DNA of 8,491 bases from CAIWXH01 sp964555675 (GCA_964555675.1 CAZKTU010000266.1:1-8491); one strand, 5' to 3'. Numbered from the stretch's first letter, positions 1 through 6,608 are shown. Notes: a model not told the origin generated them from the sequence alone. Made by a program: numbers and translations.

Positions 1-310
1 CGAGCGCGGGCCCGCCGACGGGGATGGCGGCTCGCAGCTCCGTCAGGATAGCCTCGCCGACACTCTTCACCTGGCCTACGACGCCGCCGCCGCGGGAGTG
101 CAGGGCCGCGGCGAATTCGGCGACGGTGACGCCGGCCAGGGGCCGCTGCCCGTTGATATACCCGCCGGGGTCGTTCGCAATAATGCCGGACAGCTCGCGC
201 TCGAGGGCGCCAGAGGCCCGGCTCGATAGGCCCATTCCGGCAAGCCAGCCGCGAATCTCTTCGGCCCGCTCAATGATCACCTCACGATCCAGGGCTTCGC
301 TTGGGTCCAT
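1..310 (-). CDS. Small protein with RNA polymerase alpha-CTD-like helix-hairpin-helix pattern (3' end outside window)
   Basis: The frame is open from an ATG at 310-308 to the window edge, giving 103 visible residues beginning MDPSEALDRE. A strong Shine-Dalgarno GGAGGG (minus strand, 322-317) sits six bases before the ATG and fixes the start. I do not recognise a named family. Three segments follow the order of the two helix-hairpin-helix units in the RNA polymerase alpha C-terminal domain: GLSSRASGALE (27-37), GVTVAEFAAAL (60-70) and VKSVGEAILTELRAAI (81-96). A stretch of about 20 residues (40-59) would be an insertion relative to that fold. If the resemblance is real, a role in binding DNA or a protein partner is plausible, but that is inference. 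The charged N-terminus (residues 8-20) looks helical. There is no signal peptide or membrane segment. It is transcribed divergently from the gene at 575. The existence of the gene is well supported; the fold is moderate to low confidence. Confidence 0.75.
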   Translation of the reverse strand, partial: MDPSEALDREVIIERAEEIRGWLAGMGLSSRASGALERELSGIIANDPGGYINGQRPLAGVTVAEFAAALHSRGGGVVGQVKSVGEAILTELRAAIPVGGPAL

Positions 311-316
311 TTCACA

Positions 317-322
317 CCCTCC
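317..322 (-). promoter_or_regulatory. Shine-Dalgarno of the leftward gene at 310
   Basis: The minus strand reads GGAGGG followed by a six-base spacer and ATG. This is a near-ideal ribosome binding site. It decides both the start and the reality of the edge-truncated gene. Confidence 0.75.
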
Positions 323-469
323 AGATCTAAAATTGTACGTATCAGCAGTGTTGCTGCTGGTTGAAAACTGAAAATTGTCTCGTTTAAGCTGTAACAATGG
401 CTAATCGGAGGTGTAGTGTAGCACGAAAAATGACATCTGTCTATCGACTGGTGATTAGTTGTTTTCCGA

Positions 470-478
470 TGATAGTAT
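470..478 (+). promoter_or_regulatory. Candidate extended -10 promoter for the gene at 575
   Basis: TGATAGTAT (TGn followed by TAGTAT at 473-478) fits an extended -10 element, and it lies in the AT-richer part of the 311-574 gap. No good -35 hexamer is seen 16-18 bases upstream. It would give a leader of about 90 bases. A second AT-rich hexamer, CATAAT at 499-504, is an alternative. Weak evidence only. Confidence 0.22.
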
Positions 479-574
479 GATTGGCGGGTAAGCCGCGGCA
501 TAATTCGTGCATCAGCGGCAGGCAGCCCCGTAATCTGGCCGCCGAGCTACAGCCGCTAGCGGGAGAGCGATAGC

Positions 575-1432
575 ATGACAAGTACGTCGCCGGCCCTGTT
601 CGAGCGCCTCTGGGAGCCGCTCTACAGGCGGCTTACAGACCTCTCGTACAGCCTGCGCCCCGAGCACCCCCTTGAGCACCTGGTCCACATCCCCATCGCC
701 GCGGCGGCGCGTCAGGCAGCCTTTCCCCGCTCCTCGCCGTTAAAGATCATTGTCTGGAACACATTTAAGGGGCGCAGAAAGCAATACTACGACGCCCTCG
801 CCGAGCACACGGGCGACGCCGACCTCATCCTGCTGCAAGAGTTCCGCCATGACCCCCTGCTGGAGGCGACCCACCGCGAGATCTTTCTGCGCCGCGACGC
901 CGATATGGCGGTCAGCTTCTACACCAGGCCCGCCCAGGGCGCGCCCACGGGCGTCTGCACCGTCTCGACGGTGCACGCCCTCAAGACGCGCTTCCTACTC
1001 TCGCGCTATTTCGAGCCGGTGACGAGGACCCCGAAGATGGCCCTGTGTACCTACTACCCGGTCGAGCGCGCCGACTGCCCGCCCGACGAGTCGCTGCTGG
1101 TGCTCAACAGCCACGGCATCAACTTCAGGTTGCGCCGGCCTTTCCTCGACCAGATGCTGCAGTTCGAGGAGCAGCTCTGCGCCCACCGCGGCCCGATCAT
1201 CCTGGTCGGCGACTTCAACACCTGGGAGCGGGGGCGGGTGCGTATTCTCGAGGAGGTCGCGGGCAAGGCGGGGCTGGCCCATGTGCGCTTCCCGCGCGGA
1301 ATCAAGGCGGTGCGCGGGCACGAGCTGGATCGGGTCTATGTGCGCGGCGGCGCCGTGCACGGGCAGCGCGTACTGGTCAACCGGGCCGCCTCGGACCACA
1401 ATATGCTGAGCTTCCAGCTGCTCCTGCGCTAG
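575..1432 (+). CDS. Endonuclease/exonuclease/phosphatase (EEP) family protein
   Basis: This 285-residue protein has the motif series of the Mg2+-dependent EEP superfamily (DNase I, exonuclease III, sphingomyelinase, YafD-like). The series is WNTFKG (N62), LILLQEF (E89, expected metal ligand), LNSHGINF (H180), VGDFNTW (D213 and N215), LDRVYVRG (D252) and ASDHNMLSF (D274, H275 as the final catalytic pair). All key acidic and His residues are present, so an active hydrolase of phosphodiester or phosphoester bonds is expected. The substrate cannot be read from sequence. The catalytic domain starts near residue 56. Residues 1-55 form a basic, Arg- and Leu-containing extension without a clear signal peptide. 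GGGAGAG eight or so bases before the ATG supports the start. The stop codon overlaps that of the convergent cupin gene. It resembles E. coli YafD in size and motif layout, but orthology is not claimed. Confidence 0.9.
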   Translation: MTSTSPALFERLWEPLYRRLTDLSYSLRPEHPLEHLVHIPIAAAARQAAFPRSSPLKIIVWNTFKGRRKQYYDALAEHTGDADLILLQEFRHDPLLEATHREIFLRRDADMAVSFYTRPAQGAPTGVCTVSTVHALKTRFLLSRYFEPVTRTPKMALCTYYPVERADCPPDESLLVLNSHGINFRLRRPFLDQMLQFEEQLCAHRGPIILVGDFNTWERGRVRILEEVAGKAGLAHVRFPRGIKAVRGHELDRVYVRGGAVHGQRVLVNRAASDHNMLSFQLLLR

Positions 1433-1770
1433 CCGGCCTGCTCGCCGCCGTGGGGGCCGTAGAAGATCACCCAGGTCTGGAAGTCGGGGCTGAACTCCTC
1501 GAAGCGGTGCTCGACCCCCGCCGGGACGAAGAGTACATCGCCCGCCTTGAAGGGATGGCGCGCCGGGCCGTTCACGAACTGGCCGTGGCCTGCGATGACG
1601 ACATAGAGCTCGTCCTGCTCGTGGGGCGTCTGCTCGTCGCGGCCCTGGGGGGCGTACAGCTCGACCGACATGCTGCCGCGCTGGAGCATGGTCACGAAGC
1701 GTAGCTGAGCGGCCGACTGCTCGGGGAGCAGGGCGGCGGCCTCCTCGACGGTGATATGGCGGCGGGTCAT
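1429..1770 (-). CDS. Small single-domain cupin protein
   Basis: The 113-residue protein fits one cupin_2 beta-barrel. Motif 1 is PHEQDELYVVIAG (49-61), with H50, Q52 and E54 in the metal-ligand positions. This is the H-x-Q-x-E variant rather than the classic H-x-H. Motif 2 is GDVLFVPAGVEHRFEEF (77-93), with H88 as the last ligand. A metal-binding site is therefore likely. The reaction or ligand is unknown, because small cupins include isomerases, dioxygenases and ligand-binding proteins. AGGAG (minus strand, 1783-1779) lies eight bases before the ATG and supports the start. It has the same orientation as the YkvA-like gene upstream, with a 113-base gap and no obvious terminator, so co-transcription is possible. 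Its stop codon TAG shares the CTAG at 1429-1432 with the stop of the convergent EEP gene. Confidence 0.88.
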   Translation of the reverse strand: MTRRHITVEEAAALLPEQSAAQLRFVTMLQRGSMSVELYAPQGRDEQTPHEQDELYVVIAGHGQFVNGPARHPFKAGDVLFVPAGVEHRFEEFSPDFQTWVIFYGPHGGEQAG

Positions 1771-1883
1771 GGGCGGGGCTCCTCTCTGGGTCCTTCAGGG
1801 CGCCGATAGCCAGGAGCGAATAGGGCCGCTGATGGTCGTGCCGGGGCAGGTGTCGGGGCTTCAAACGGTCGTCGCGCGCTCCC

Positions 1884-2261
1884 TCAGGGTCGTAGCAGCC
1901 ACCAGGCGACGAGGGCGGCGGAGCCGATCCAGAGGGCGGCAATCAGGGCTGCGCCGAGGAGGCTGCGCGGGCGCTCGGTGGCGAGGGCGGCCTGCTCGCG
2001 GCACTCGGCCATGACCGCCGGGGGGATGAGGCGCAGGGCGAGGGCGATGCCGGCGGGCACGAGGATGAGGTCGTCGAGCAGGCCGAGGACGGGCACGACG
2101 TCGGGGATGAGGTCGATTGGGCTGAGGGCGTAGGCCACCACGAGGCCGGCCAGCAGCTTCGCCCCGAGCGGCGTTGCCGGGTGGCGCGCCGCGAGATAGA
2201 GGGCGTGGCTCTCGCGCTTGAGGGCGCGCGCTTGGGCGCGTATGCGCTCGATCAGACTCAC
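1884..2261 (-). CDS. DUF1232/YkvA-family membrane protein
   Basis: The 125-residue protein carries the DUF1232 hallmark SPIDLIPDVVPVLGLLDDL at residues 47-65, preceded by the hydrophobic AKLLAGLVVAYAL (34-46). This is the core of the YkvA family, whose function is unknown. A strong hydrophobic segment at 101-123 is a likely C-terminal transmembrane helix. The N-terminus (1-26) is basic and helical and is probably cytoplasmic. The start is GTG at 2261-2259, chosen because AAGGA (minus strand, 2272-2268) lies six bases upstream and because no alternative keeps such spacing. It is about the usual family length plus the extra tail helix. It may be the first gene of a short minus-strand unit with the cupin. 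It is divergent from the CYTH gene. Confidence 0.88.
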   Translation of the reverse strand: MSLIERIRAQARALKRESHALYLAARHPATPLGAKLLAGLVVAYALSPIDLIPDVVPVLGLLDDLILVPAGIALALRLIPPAVMAECREQAALATERPRSLLGAALIAALWIGSAALVAWWLLRP

Positions 2262-2302
2262 TGGCGTTCCTTGGGGTATATAGGCAAGTCGCGCCGGGGA
2301 TT

Positions 2303-2308
2303 ATTGTA
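2303..2308 (-). promoter_or_regulatory. Candidate -10 of the YkvA-like gene
   Basis: The minus strand reads TACAAT here, five of six matches to TATAAT. It would place the transcript start about 35 bases before the GTG. No recognisable -35 lies 16-18 bases upstream, so this is weak. Confidence 0.25.
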
Positions 2309-2353
2309 CACGTATAAGCCGCTTTCCGGCACTACACGCAGTCTTTGCAAGTA

Positions 2354-2362
2354 TGGTATTGT
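2354..2362 (+). promoter_or_regulatory. Candidate extended -10 promoter for the CYTH/HD-CHAD operon
   Basis: TGGTATTGT (TGn followed by TATTGT at 2357-2362) fits an extended -10 element in an AT-rich patch of an otherwise GC-rich window. No convincing -35 is seen. The likely transcript start would be near 2369, about 50 bases before the CYTH ATG. Confidence 0.25.
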
Positions 2363-2399
2363 ATTCTTTACGGTTACTACATATGGCTAAGGAGACAGG

Positions 2400-2429
2400 G
2401 TGAACATCACCCCGAACCATGGAGATTGA
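2400..2429 (+). CDS. Possible 9-codon leader ORF overlapping the CYTH start
   Basis: AAGGAG at 2389-2394 is the only strong Shine-Dalgarno before the CYTH gene, but it is 24 bases from the CYTH ATG. It is five bases from a GTG at 2400. That GTG opens a nine-codon frame (MNITPNHGD) ending in TGA at 2427-2429, just past the CYTH ATG at 2419. This geometry would allow translational coupling, with ribosomes ending the leader and restarting at the ATG. The frame is short enough to be chance. A competing ATG at 2383 gives only MAKETG before a TGA at 2401. Confidence 0.22.
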   Translation: MNITPNHGD

Positions 2430-3039
2430 GGCTAAATTCCGCGTCAGCGTCGCCGATCTGAAGCTCGCCAGCAGGCTGCAGCAGCTTGGCGCTTACACCC
2501 TCGACCGTCTCCCCACCCCCGAGCGGCAGCTCAACACCTACTACGATACAGCAGACGGACGGCTCGGCGCGGCGAGGCACGGCCTGCGCGTGCGCCGGAT
2601 CGGCGAGCGGGCCCTGATCACCCTCAAGGGCCCTTCCGAGGTCGGCGGTGACGGGGTACACCGGCGGGCCGAGCACGAGTTCCCCGGCGACGACCCGAAC
2701 CCCGCCGCGTGGCCGCCCGGGGTGGCGCGCGAGCTCGCGCTGGCTCTCACGGGGGGCGCGCCTCTTGCGCCCACGGTCGCCGTAGCCACCGAGCGCCAGA
2801 TTCTCTATGCCCTGCGCGACGGCGCGAAGGTGGCCGAGCTCTGTCTCGATCAGGGGGTGTTCCGGGCCGGCGGGCGCGAGCGCCCCTTCAGCGAGGTCGA
2901 AATCGAGCTATTATCGGCCGGCCAGGCCTCGGATCTCGCCGCGCTCACGGCCGCCCTCGGCGCGCAGATCAAACTCGTGCCCGAGCCCCGCAGCAAGCTG
3001 CAGCGGGCGATGGACCTGCTGCGCGAGACCTCGGGCTGA
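2419..3039 (+). CDS. CYTH-domain protein (triphosphate tunnel metalloenzyme family)
   Basis: This 206-residue protein begins MEIEAKF, which is the ExExK signature (E2, E4, K6) of CYTH domains. The rest of the tunnel pattern follows: YYDT (D43), GLRVRR (R57, R59), ITLKG (K70), HRRAEHEF (R82, R83, E85), ATERQ (R126), FSEVEIELL (E159, E161, E163) and SKLQRA (K193). CYTH proteins bind triphosphate groups in a beta-barrel tunnel with divalent metal. Family members include inorganic triphosphatases, thiamine triphosphatase and class IV adenylate cyclase. With the catalytic signature complete, an inorganic or nucleoside triphosphate hydrolase is the leading guess; the exact substrate is open. An in-frame TGA at 2401 rules out a longer start. 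No Shine-Dalgarno lies at normal distance (see the possible leader at 2400). The HD-CHAD gene follows after 42 bases, so the two form an operon. Confidence 0.92.
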   Translation: MEIEAKFRVSVADLKLASRLQQLGAYTLDRLPTPERQLNTYYDTADGRLGAARHGLRVRRIGERALITLKGPSEVGGDGVHRRAEHEFPGDDPNPAAWPPGVARELALALTGGAPLAPTVAVATERQILYALRDGAKVAELCLDQGVFRAGGRERPFSEVEIELLSAGQASDLAALTAALGAQIKLVPEPRSKLQRAMDLLRETSG

Positions 3040-3081
3040 CCCAAAACAGCGTGGCAAAGTAACGATACTTAAAGGAAAAGC

Positions 3082-4593
3082 ATGAACGTCATCGCCCTCC
3101 TCGAAACTTACAAGGTTGACCAGGCGCACGCACGAAAGGTTGCCGACCTGTCCCTCGAGCTCTTTGACGCCGCGGCCGAGCGGTATGGCCTGCCCGCCTC
3201 CCATCGTCGCCTGGTCGAGATCGGCGGCCTGCTGCACAATGTCGGCCTGACCACCGACCCGCCGACCCACCACCTGGTCGGGCGCGATATTGTACTGCGC
3301 CATGTGATCGAGGAGCTGAGCCCGCGCGAGCGGGCCTTGCTGGCCTGTATGGTGGCCTTCCACCGCAAAAAGGTGCGCCCCCAGCTCGAGCCGGCCTACC
3401 TGGCCCTCAACAAGAAGGGCCAGCGCGAGGCGTTGCAGCTGGCGGCCATCCTGCGCGTCGCCGACGGTCTGGACTATAGCCAGTCGCAGGGTACGACGAT
3501 CGCCGCCGTCGAGGTGGTCGCAGGGGGGGTGCTGGTGCGTCTGACGGGCCCCCACGCGGCCGAAGACGGCGCGCGAGCCGTGGCCAAGGCCGACCTGTGG
3601 GCCAGGGTCTTCGACGAGCCCCTTGCGGTCGAGGCCGACGGGGCGGCGCCCGAGGCGTCGGCCGAGGCCGGCGAGCCCGGCGAGGATGCGGCGGCCAGCC
3701 TGACGCCCTGGTATGCAGCTTCGGACGCGCCCCTGGCCGAGCTCGGGCGCGTGCTGCTGAGGCGGCACCTGCGGCGCCTGTTGGCCGCCGAGCGCGATGT
3801 GCGGGCCGACAAGGGCATCGAGCATATCCACGCCCTGCGCGTGACGACGCGCCGCCTGCGGGCCACCCTGCGCCTGCTCGCCCCGGTCTACACGGGCGAC
3901 GACCTGAAGGCCCACGGCAAGGCGATCAGCAAGCTGGCCAGGGCCGCCGGCGCCGTGCGCGACCGCGATGTACTGCTGGCCGACCTCGCGGCCAGGGCGG
4001 CGAGTCTGCCGCCCGAGCTGGCCCCCTCGTGCGAGGCTCTGGCCGCCGCCTTGACGGCCGAGCGCCGCGCGGCCCACGCCCAGCTGGTCGAGCTGCTCGA
4101 TGACGATGGGCACGCCGAGTTCGTCAGGGCCTTCGCCCACAGCATGAACGCCCCGGGGCGTTGGGACGACGGCCCGCGGGTGCGCGACCTGGGCGGCAGC
4201 ACCCTGTGGCGTCACTACGAGGCCCTGCGCGCCCACGACCGGGGCGGGCTGCCGCAGGAGATCGAGGCTCTGCATATGATGCGCATCGACGGCAAGCGCA
4301 TGCGCTACGTGCTCGAGCTGTTCGCTGACACCCTGGGCGAGCGGGCCGACGAGGCGCTCAAACCCCTGGTGGCCTTCCAGGATCACCTGGGCGTGCTGAA
4401 TGACATCAGCGTGGCCCAGGCGCTGCTGGCGCCCCACGCCCGCGACGAGCAGACCGGCCCCGCCGTGGCCGCCTATCTGGCGCTGCGCGAGCAGCAGGGC
4501 CTCGCCATGACCGCCGAGCTGCCCGCCCGCTGGGAGAAGCTCAACAGCGGGACCTTCAGGCGTAAACTGATGGAGCTGATCATCAGGTTGTAG
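3082..4593 (+). CDS. Ppx/GppA-C-terminal-type HD domain fused to a CHAD domain
   Basis: This 503-residue protein has two parts. Residues about 14-183 match the C-terminal HD-type domain of exopolyphosphatase/GppA: H16, GLLHNVGL (H52, N53), PTHHLVG (63-67), AFHRKK (H94), ILRVADGLDYSQ (D128) and a final KADLWARVFDEPL. The usual HD Asp is Asn at 53. An acidic Ala/Glu/Gly/Pro linker (183-206) leads to a CHAD domain at about 208-498. Its conserved basic histidine helices are IHALRVTTRRLRATLRLL (249-266), RDRDVLL (293-299) and LHMMRIDGKRMRYVLELF (397-414), plus FQDHLGVLNDI. CHAD helical bundles bind polyphosphate through these His/Arg/Lys faces. The N-terminal actin-like catalytic domains of Ppx are absent, so exopolyphosphatase activity is not expected. 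AAAGGA five bases before the ATG supports the start. It follows the CYTH gene by 42 bases and ends just before a strong terminator. A polyphosphate-binding or sensing role is inferred. Confidence 0.9.
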   Translation: MNVIALLETYKVDQAHARKVADLSLELFDAAAERYGLPASHRRLVEIGGLLHNVGLTTDPPTHHLVGRDIVLRHVIEELSPRERALLACMVAFHRKKVRPQLEPAYLALNKKGQREALQLAAILRVADGLDYSQSQGTTIAAVEVVAGGVLVRLTGPHAAEDGARAVAKADLWARVFDEPLAVEADGAAPEASAEAGEPGEDAAASLTPWYAASDAPLAELGRVLLRRHLRRLLAAERDVRADKGIEHIHALRVTTRRLRATLRLLAPVYTGDDLKAHGKAISKLARAAGAVRDRDVLLADLAARAASLPPELAPSCEALAAALTAERRAAHAQLVELLDDDGHAEFVRAFAHSMNAPGRWDDGPRVRDLGGSTLWRHYEALRAHDRGGLPQEIEALHMMRIDGKRMRYVLELFADTLGERADEALKPLVAFQDHLGVLNDISVAQALLAPHARDEQTGPAVAAYLALREQQGLAMTAELPARWEKLNSGTFRRKLMELIIRL

Positions 4594-4601
4594 GTACAAC
4601 G

Positions 4602-4643
4602 AAAGGGGGGCGGGAGAACCAGGTTCTCCCGCCCCCCTTTTTT
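4602..4643 (+). terminator. Strong intrinsic terminator after the HD-CHAD gene
   Basis: An 18-bp perfect stem (4602-4619 with 4623-4640) with a three-base loop is followed by a T run (4638-4643). It starts nine bases after the HD-CHAD stop. It lies between convergent genes, with the acetyl-CoA synthetase stop at 4660. On the minus strand only three T residues follow the stem, so it is mainly a plus-strand terminator and perhaps works weakly both ways. Confidence 0.93.
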
Positions 4644-4659
4644 GATCCGACGGTGCGCC

Positions 4660-6594
4660 TTACTCCTCGAGGGTCGAGATATCGCCCTCGGGCAGGCCCT
4701 GGGCGCGGGCCTTGAGCACGCGGCGCATGATCTTGCCCGAGCGGGTCTTCGGCAGGGTGCTGACGAAGGTGATATTGTCGGGGCGGGCGATCGGGCCGAG
4801 CTCGTGGCCGACGTGGGCGCGCAGCTCGTCCTCGAGCTTCTGGCCGCCCTCGATGCCGGCGCGCAGGATGACGAAGGCGTGGATGGCGTTGCCCTTGACC
4901 TCGTGGGGCAGGCCGATCGCCGCCGACTCGGCCACGGCGGGGTGGCTGACCAGGGCGCTCTCGACCTCGGCGGTGCCGAGGCGGTAGCCCGAGACCTTGA
5001 TCACATCGTCGAGGCGGCCGATCACCCAGATATAACCGTCCTCGTCCTTGCGGGCGCTGTCGCCGGCGGCGTACATGCCGGGCACCTTGGTCCAGTAGGT
5101 GTCGACATAACGCTGGGGATCATTGAGGATGGTGCGCATCATGCCGGGCCAGGGGCGCTTGAGCACGAGCAGACCGTCCTCGTTGGGGGCACAGCTGGTG
5201 CCGTCCTCGTGGATGACATCGGCCTCGATGCCGAGGAAGGGCTTGGTGGCGCTGCCGGGCTTGAGCGGGGTGACCGGGGTCGGCGTGATCATAAAGTGGC
5301 CGGTCTCGGTCTGCCACCAGGTATCCATGATCGGGCAGCGGTCCTTGCCGATCACCGAGTAGTACCACCGCCAGGCCTCGGGGTTGATCGGCTCGCCGAC
5401 CGAGCCGAGCAGGCGCAGGCTGCTGAGGTCGTGGCGCGAGGGCCAGGCCTCGCCGAAGCGCATGAGGCCGCGGATGGCGGTGGGCGAGGTGTAGAGCACG
5501 CTGATCGAGTGGCGCGAGACCAGGGACCACCAGCGGTCGGGGAAGGGATAGTTGGGGGCGCCCTCGTACATAAAGGAGGTCGCGCCATTGATCAGGGGGC
5601 TATAGACGATGTAGCTATGGCCGGTGATCCAGCCCGGGTCGGCCGCGCACCAGTAGCGGTCGTCCTCCTTGAGGTCGAAGACCATCTTGAGGGTGGCGTA
5701 GGTGCCGACCATATAGCCGCCGTGGGTATGGACGACGCCCTTGGGCTTGCCGGTGGTGCCCGAGGTGTAGAGGATGAAGAGGGGGTCCTCGGCGTCCATC
5801 ACCTCGGTGGGGCAGTCGGTGGCGGCGATCGGCAGGCTCATCAGCTCGTGCAGCCACAGGTCGCGGCCGAGCTCCATGTTGACATTATGGCCGGTGCGCT
5901 TGACCACGAGGCAGGTCTGCACGGTGGGGGTGCGCGACATGGCCTCGTCGGCGATCTTCTTCAGCTCGATAATCTTGGCGCGCATAAAGCCGCCATCGGC
6001 GGTGACGAGGACCTTGCTCTGGGCGTCGGCCAGGCGGTCGGCGAGGGCCGCCTCGGAGAAGCCGCCGTAGACCACGCTATGGGCGGCGCCGATCTTGGCG
6101 CAGGCCAGCATGAACATAGCCAGCTCGGGGATGCGGGGCAGGTAGATCGTGACGATGTCGCCCTTCTTGACCCCGACGCTCTTCAGCACATTGGCCATCT
6201 TGCTGACTTCGCGGTTGAGGGCGTGGTACGAGAAGGTGCGCTGGGTGCCGTCCTCGCCCTCCCAGACCAGGGCCAGCTTATTCTTGCGCCACGAGCGGGC
6301 GTGGCGGTCGATGGCATTGTGGACAATATTGGTCTTGGAGCCGACGAACCACTTGTAGAAGGGCTTATTGCTGTCGTCGAGCACCTTGGTCCAGGGCTCG
6401 TACCACTCCAGCTCATTGGCCATGTCGGCCCAGAACTGCTCGTTATTGTCAAGAGTCCACTGGTACAGTTCCTCATAGCTGGCGATGCCCTTCGAGCGGG
6501 CGTACGCCATCACATTTGAGTTCTCGACAATTGACTCGGCAGGGGTAAACACCTCATTGTGGGCAGGGGTCGTCATATCGCGGACGTCCGTCAT
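4660..6594 (-). CDS. acs: AMP-forming acetyl-CoA synthetase
   Basis: The 644-residue protein belongs to the adenylate-forming ANL family. It converts acetate, ATP and CoA to acetyl-CoA, AMP and PPi in the cytoplasm. Motifs are in order: YTSGTTGKPKG (276-286, phosphate loop), GSVGEP (397-402), DTWWQTETG (424-432), GDSARKDEDGY (511-521), GRLDD (526-530), SGYRLGTAE (535-543) and PKTRSGKIMRR (615-625), where K621 is the catalytic lysine that protein acetyltransferases block in related enzymes. V399 and W427 match the Val and Trp that keep the acyl pocket small in acetate enzymes. Full length for the family, though it ends soon after the last motif. The start is ATG 6594-6592, because AAGGAGGT lies six bases upstream; a TTG at 6615 is in frame but upstream of that site. 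SGYRLG has Tyr where SGHRLG is common. The paralogue at 6698 lies upstream on the same strand. Confidence 0.95.
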   Translation of the reverse strand: MTDVRDMTTPAHNEVFTPAESIVENSNVMAYARSKGIASYEELYQWTLDNNEQFWADMANELEWYEPWTKVLDDSNKPFYKWFVGSKTNIVHNAIDRHARSWRKNKLALVWEGEDGTQRTFSYHALNREVSKMANVLKSVGVKKGDIVTIYLPRIPELAMFMLACAKIGAAHSVVYGGFSEAALADRLADAQSKVLVTADGGFMRAKIIELKKIADEAMSRTPTVQTCLVVKRTGHNVNMELGRDLWLHELMSLPIAATDCPTEVMDAEDPLFILYTSGTTGKPKGVVHTHGGYMVGTYATLKMVFDLKEDDRYWCAADPGWITGHSYIVYSPLINGATSFMYEGAPNYPFPDRWWSLVSRHSISVLYTSPTAIRGLMRFGEAWPSRHDLSSLRLLGSVGEPINPEAWRWYYSVIGKDRCPIMDTWWQTETGHFMITPTPVTPLKPGSATKPFLGIEADVIHEDGTSCAPNEDGLLVLKRPWPGMMRTILNDPQRYVDTYWTKVPGMYAAGDSARKDEDGYIWVIGRLDDVIKVSGYRLGTAEVESALVSHPAVAESAAIGLPHEVKGNAIHAFVILRAGIEGGQKLEDELRAHVGHELGPIARPDNITFVSTLPKTRSGKIMRRVLKARAQGLPEGDISTLEE

Positions 6595-6600
6595 GGGGTA

Positions 6601-6608
6601 ACCTCCTT
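6601..6608 (-). promoter_or_regulatory. Shine-Dalgarno fixing the acs start at 6594
   Basis: The minus strand reads AAGGAGGT, a full anti-16S match, with a six-base spacer to the ATG at 6594. It lies inside the longer frame that opens with TTG at 6615, so that upstream start is unlikely. Confidence 0.85.

Noticed and set aside
277..501. Minus-strand 74-codon frame in the 311-574 gap
   Set aside because: It overlaps the start of the better supported gene at 310 in another frame, bypasses that gene's Shine-Dalgarno, and has no motif.
995..1942. Minus-strand open frame of 315 codons across the EEP, cupin and YkvA-like genes
   Set aside because: It overlaps three genes with clear family motifs. 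Its Pro/Arg/Ala-rich sequence looks like an out-of-frame translation.
2383..2403. Six-codon frame from the ATG at 2383 (MAKETG) as a leader peptide
   Set aside because: It has no Shine-Dalgarno of its own, and its codons contain the AAGGAG that more plausibly serves the GTG at 2400.
2911..4599. Minus-strand open frame of 562 codons across the HD-CHAD gene
   Set aside because: The plus strand carries clear HD and CHAD domains. The antisense product is rich in Gln, Gly, Val and Leu with no recognisable domain, and it would run against the terminator.
4642..6519. Plus-strand open frame of 625 codons antisense to acs
   Set aside because: It is a shadow of a GC-rich gene. The minus strand encodes a complete acetyl-CoA synthetase with all motifs, while this frame is a low-complexity Gly/Ala/Asp/Val translation with no motif or ribosome site.
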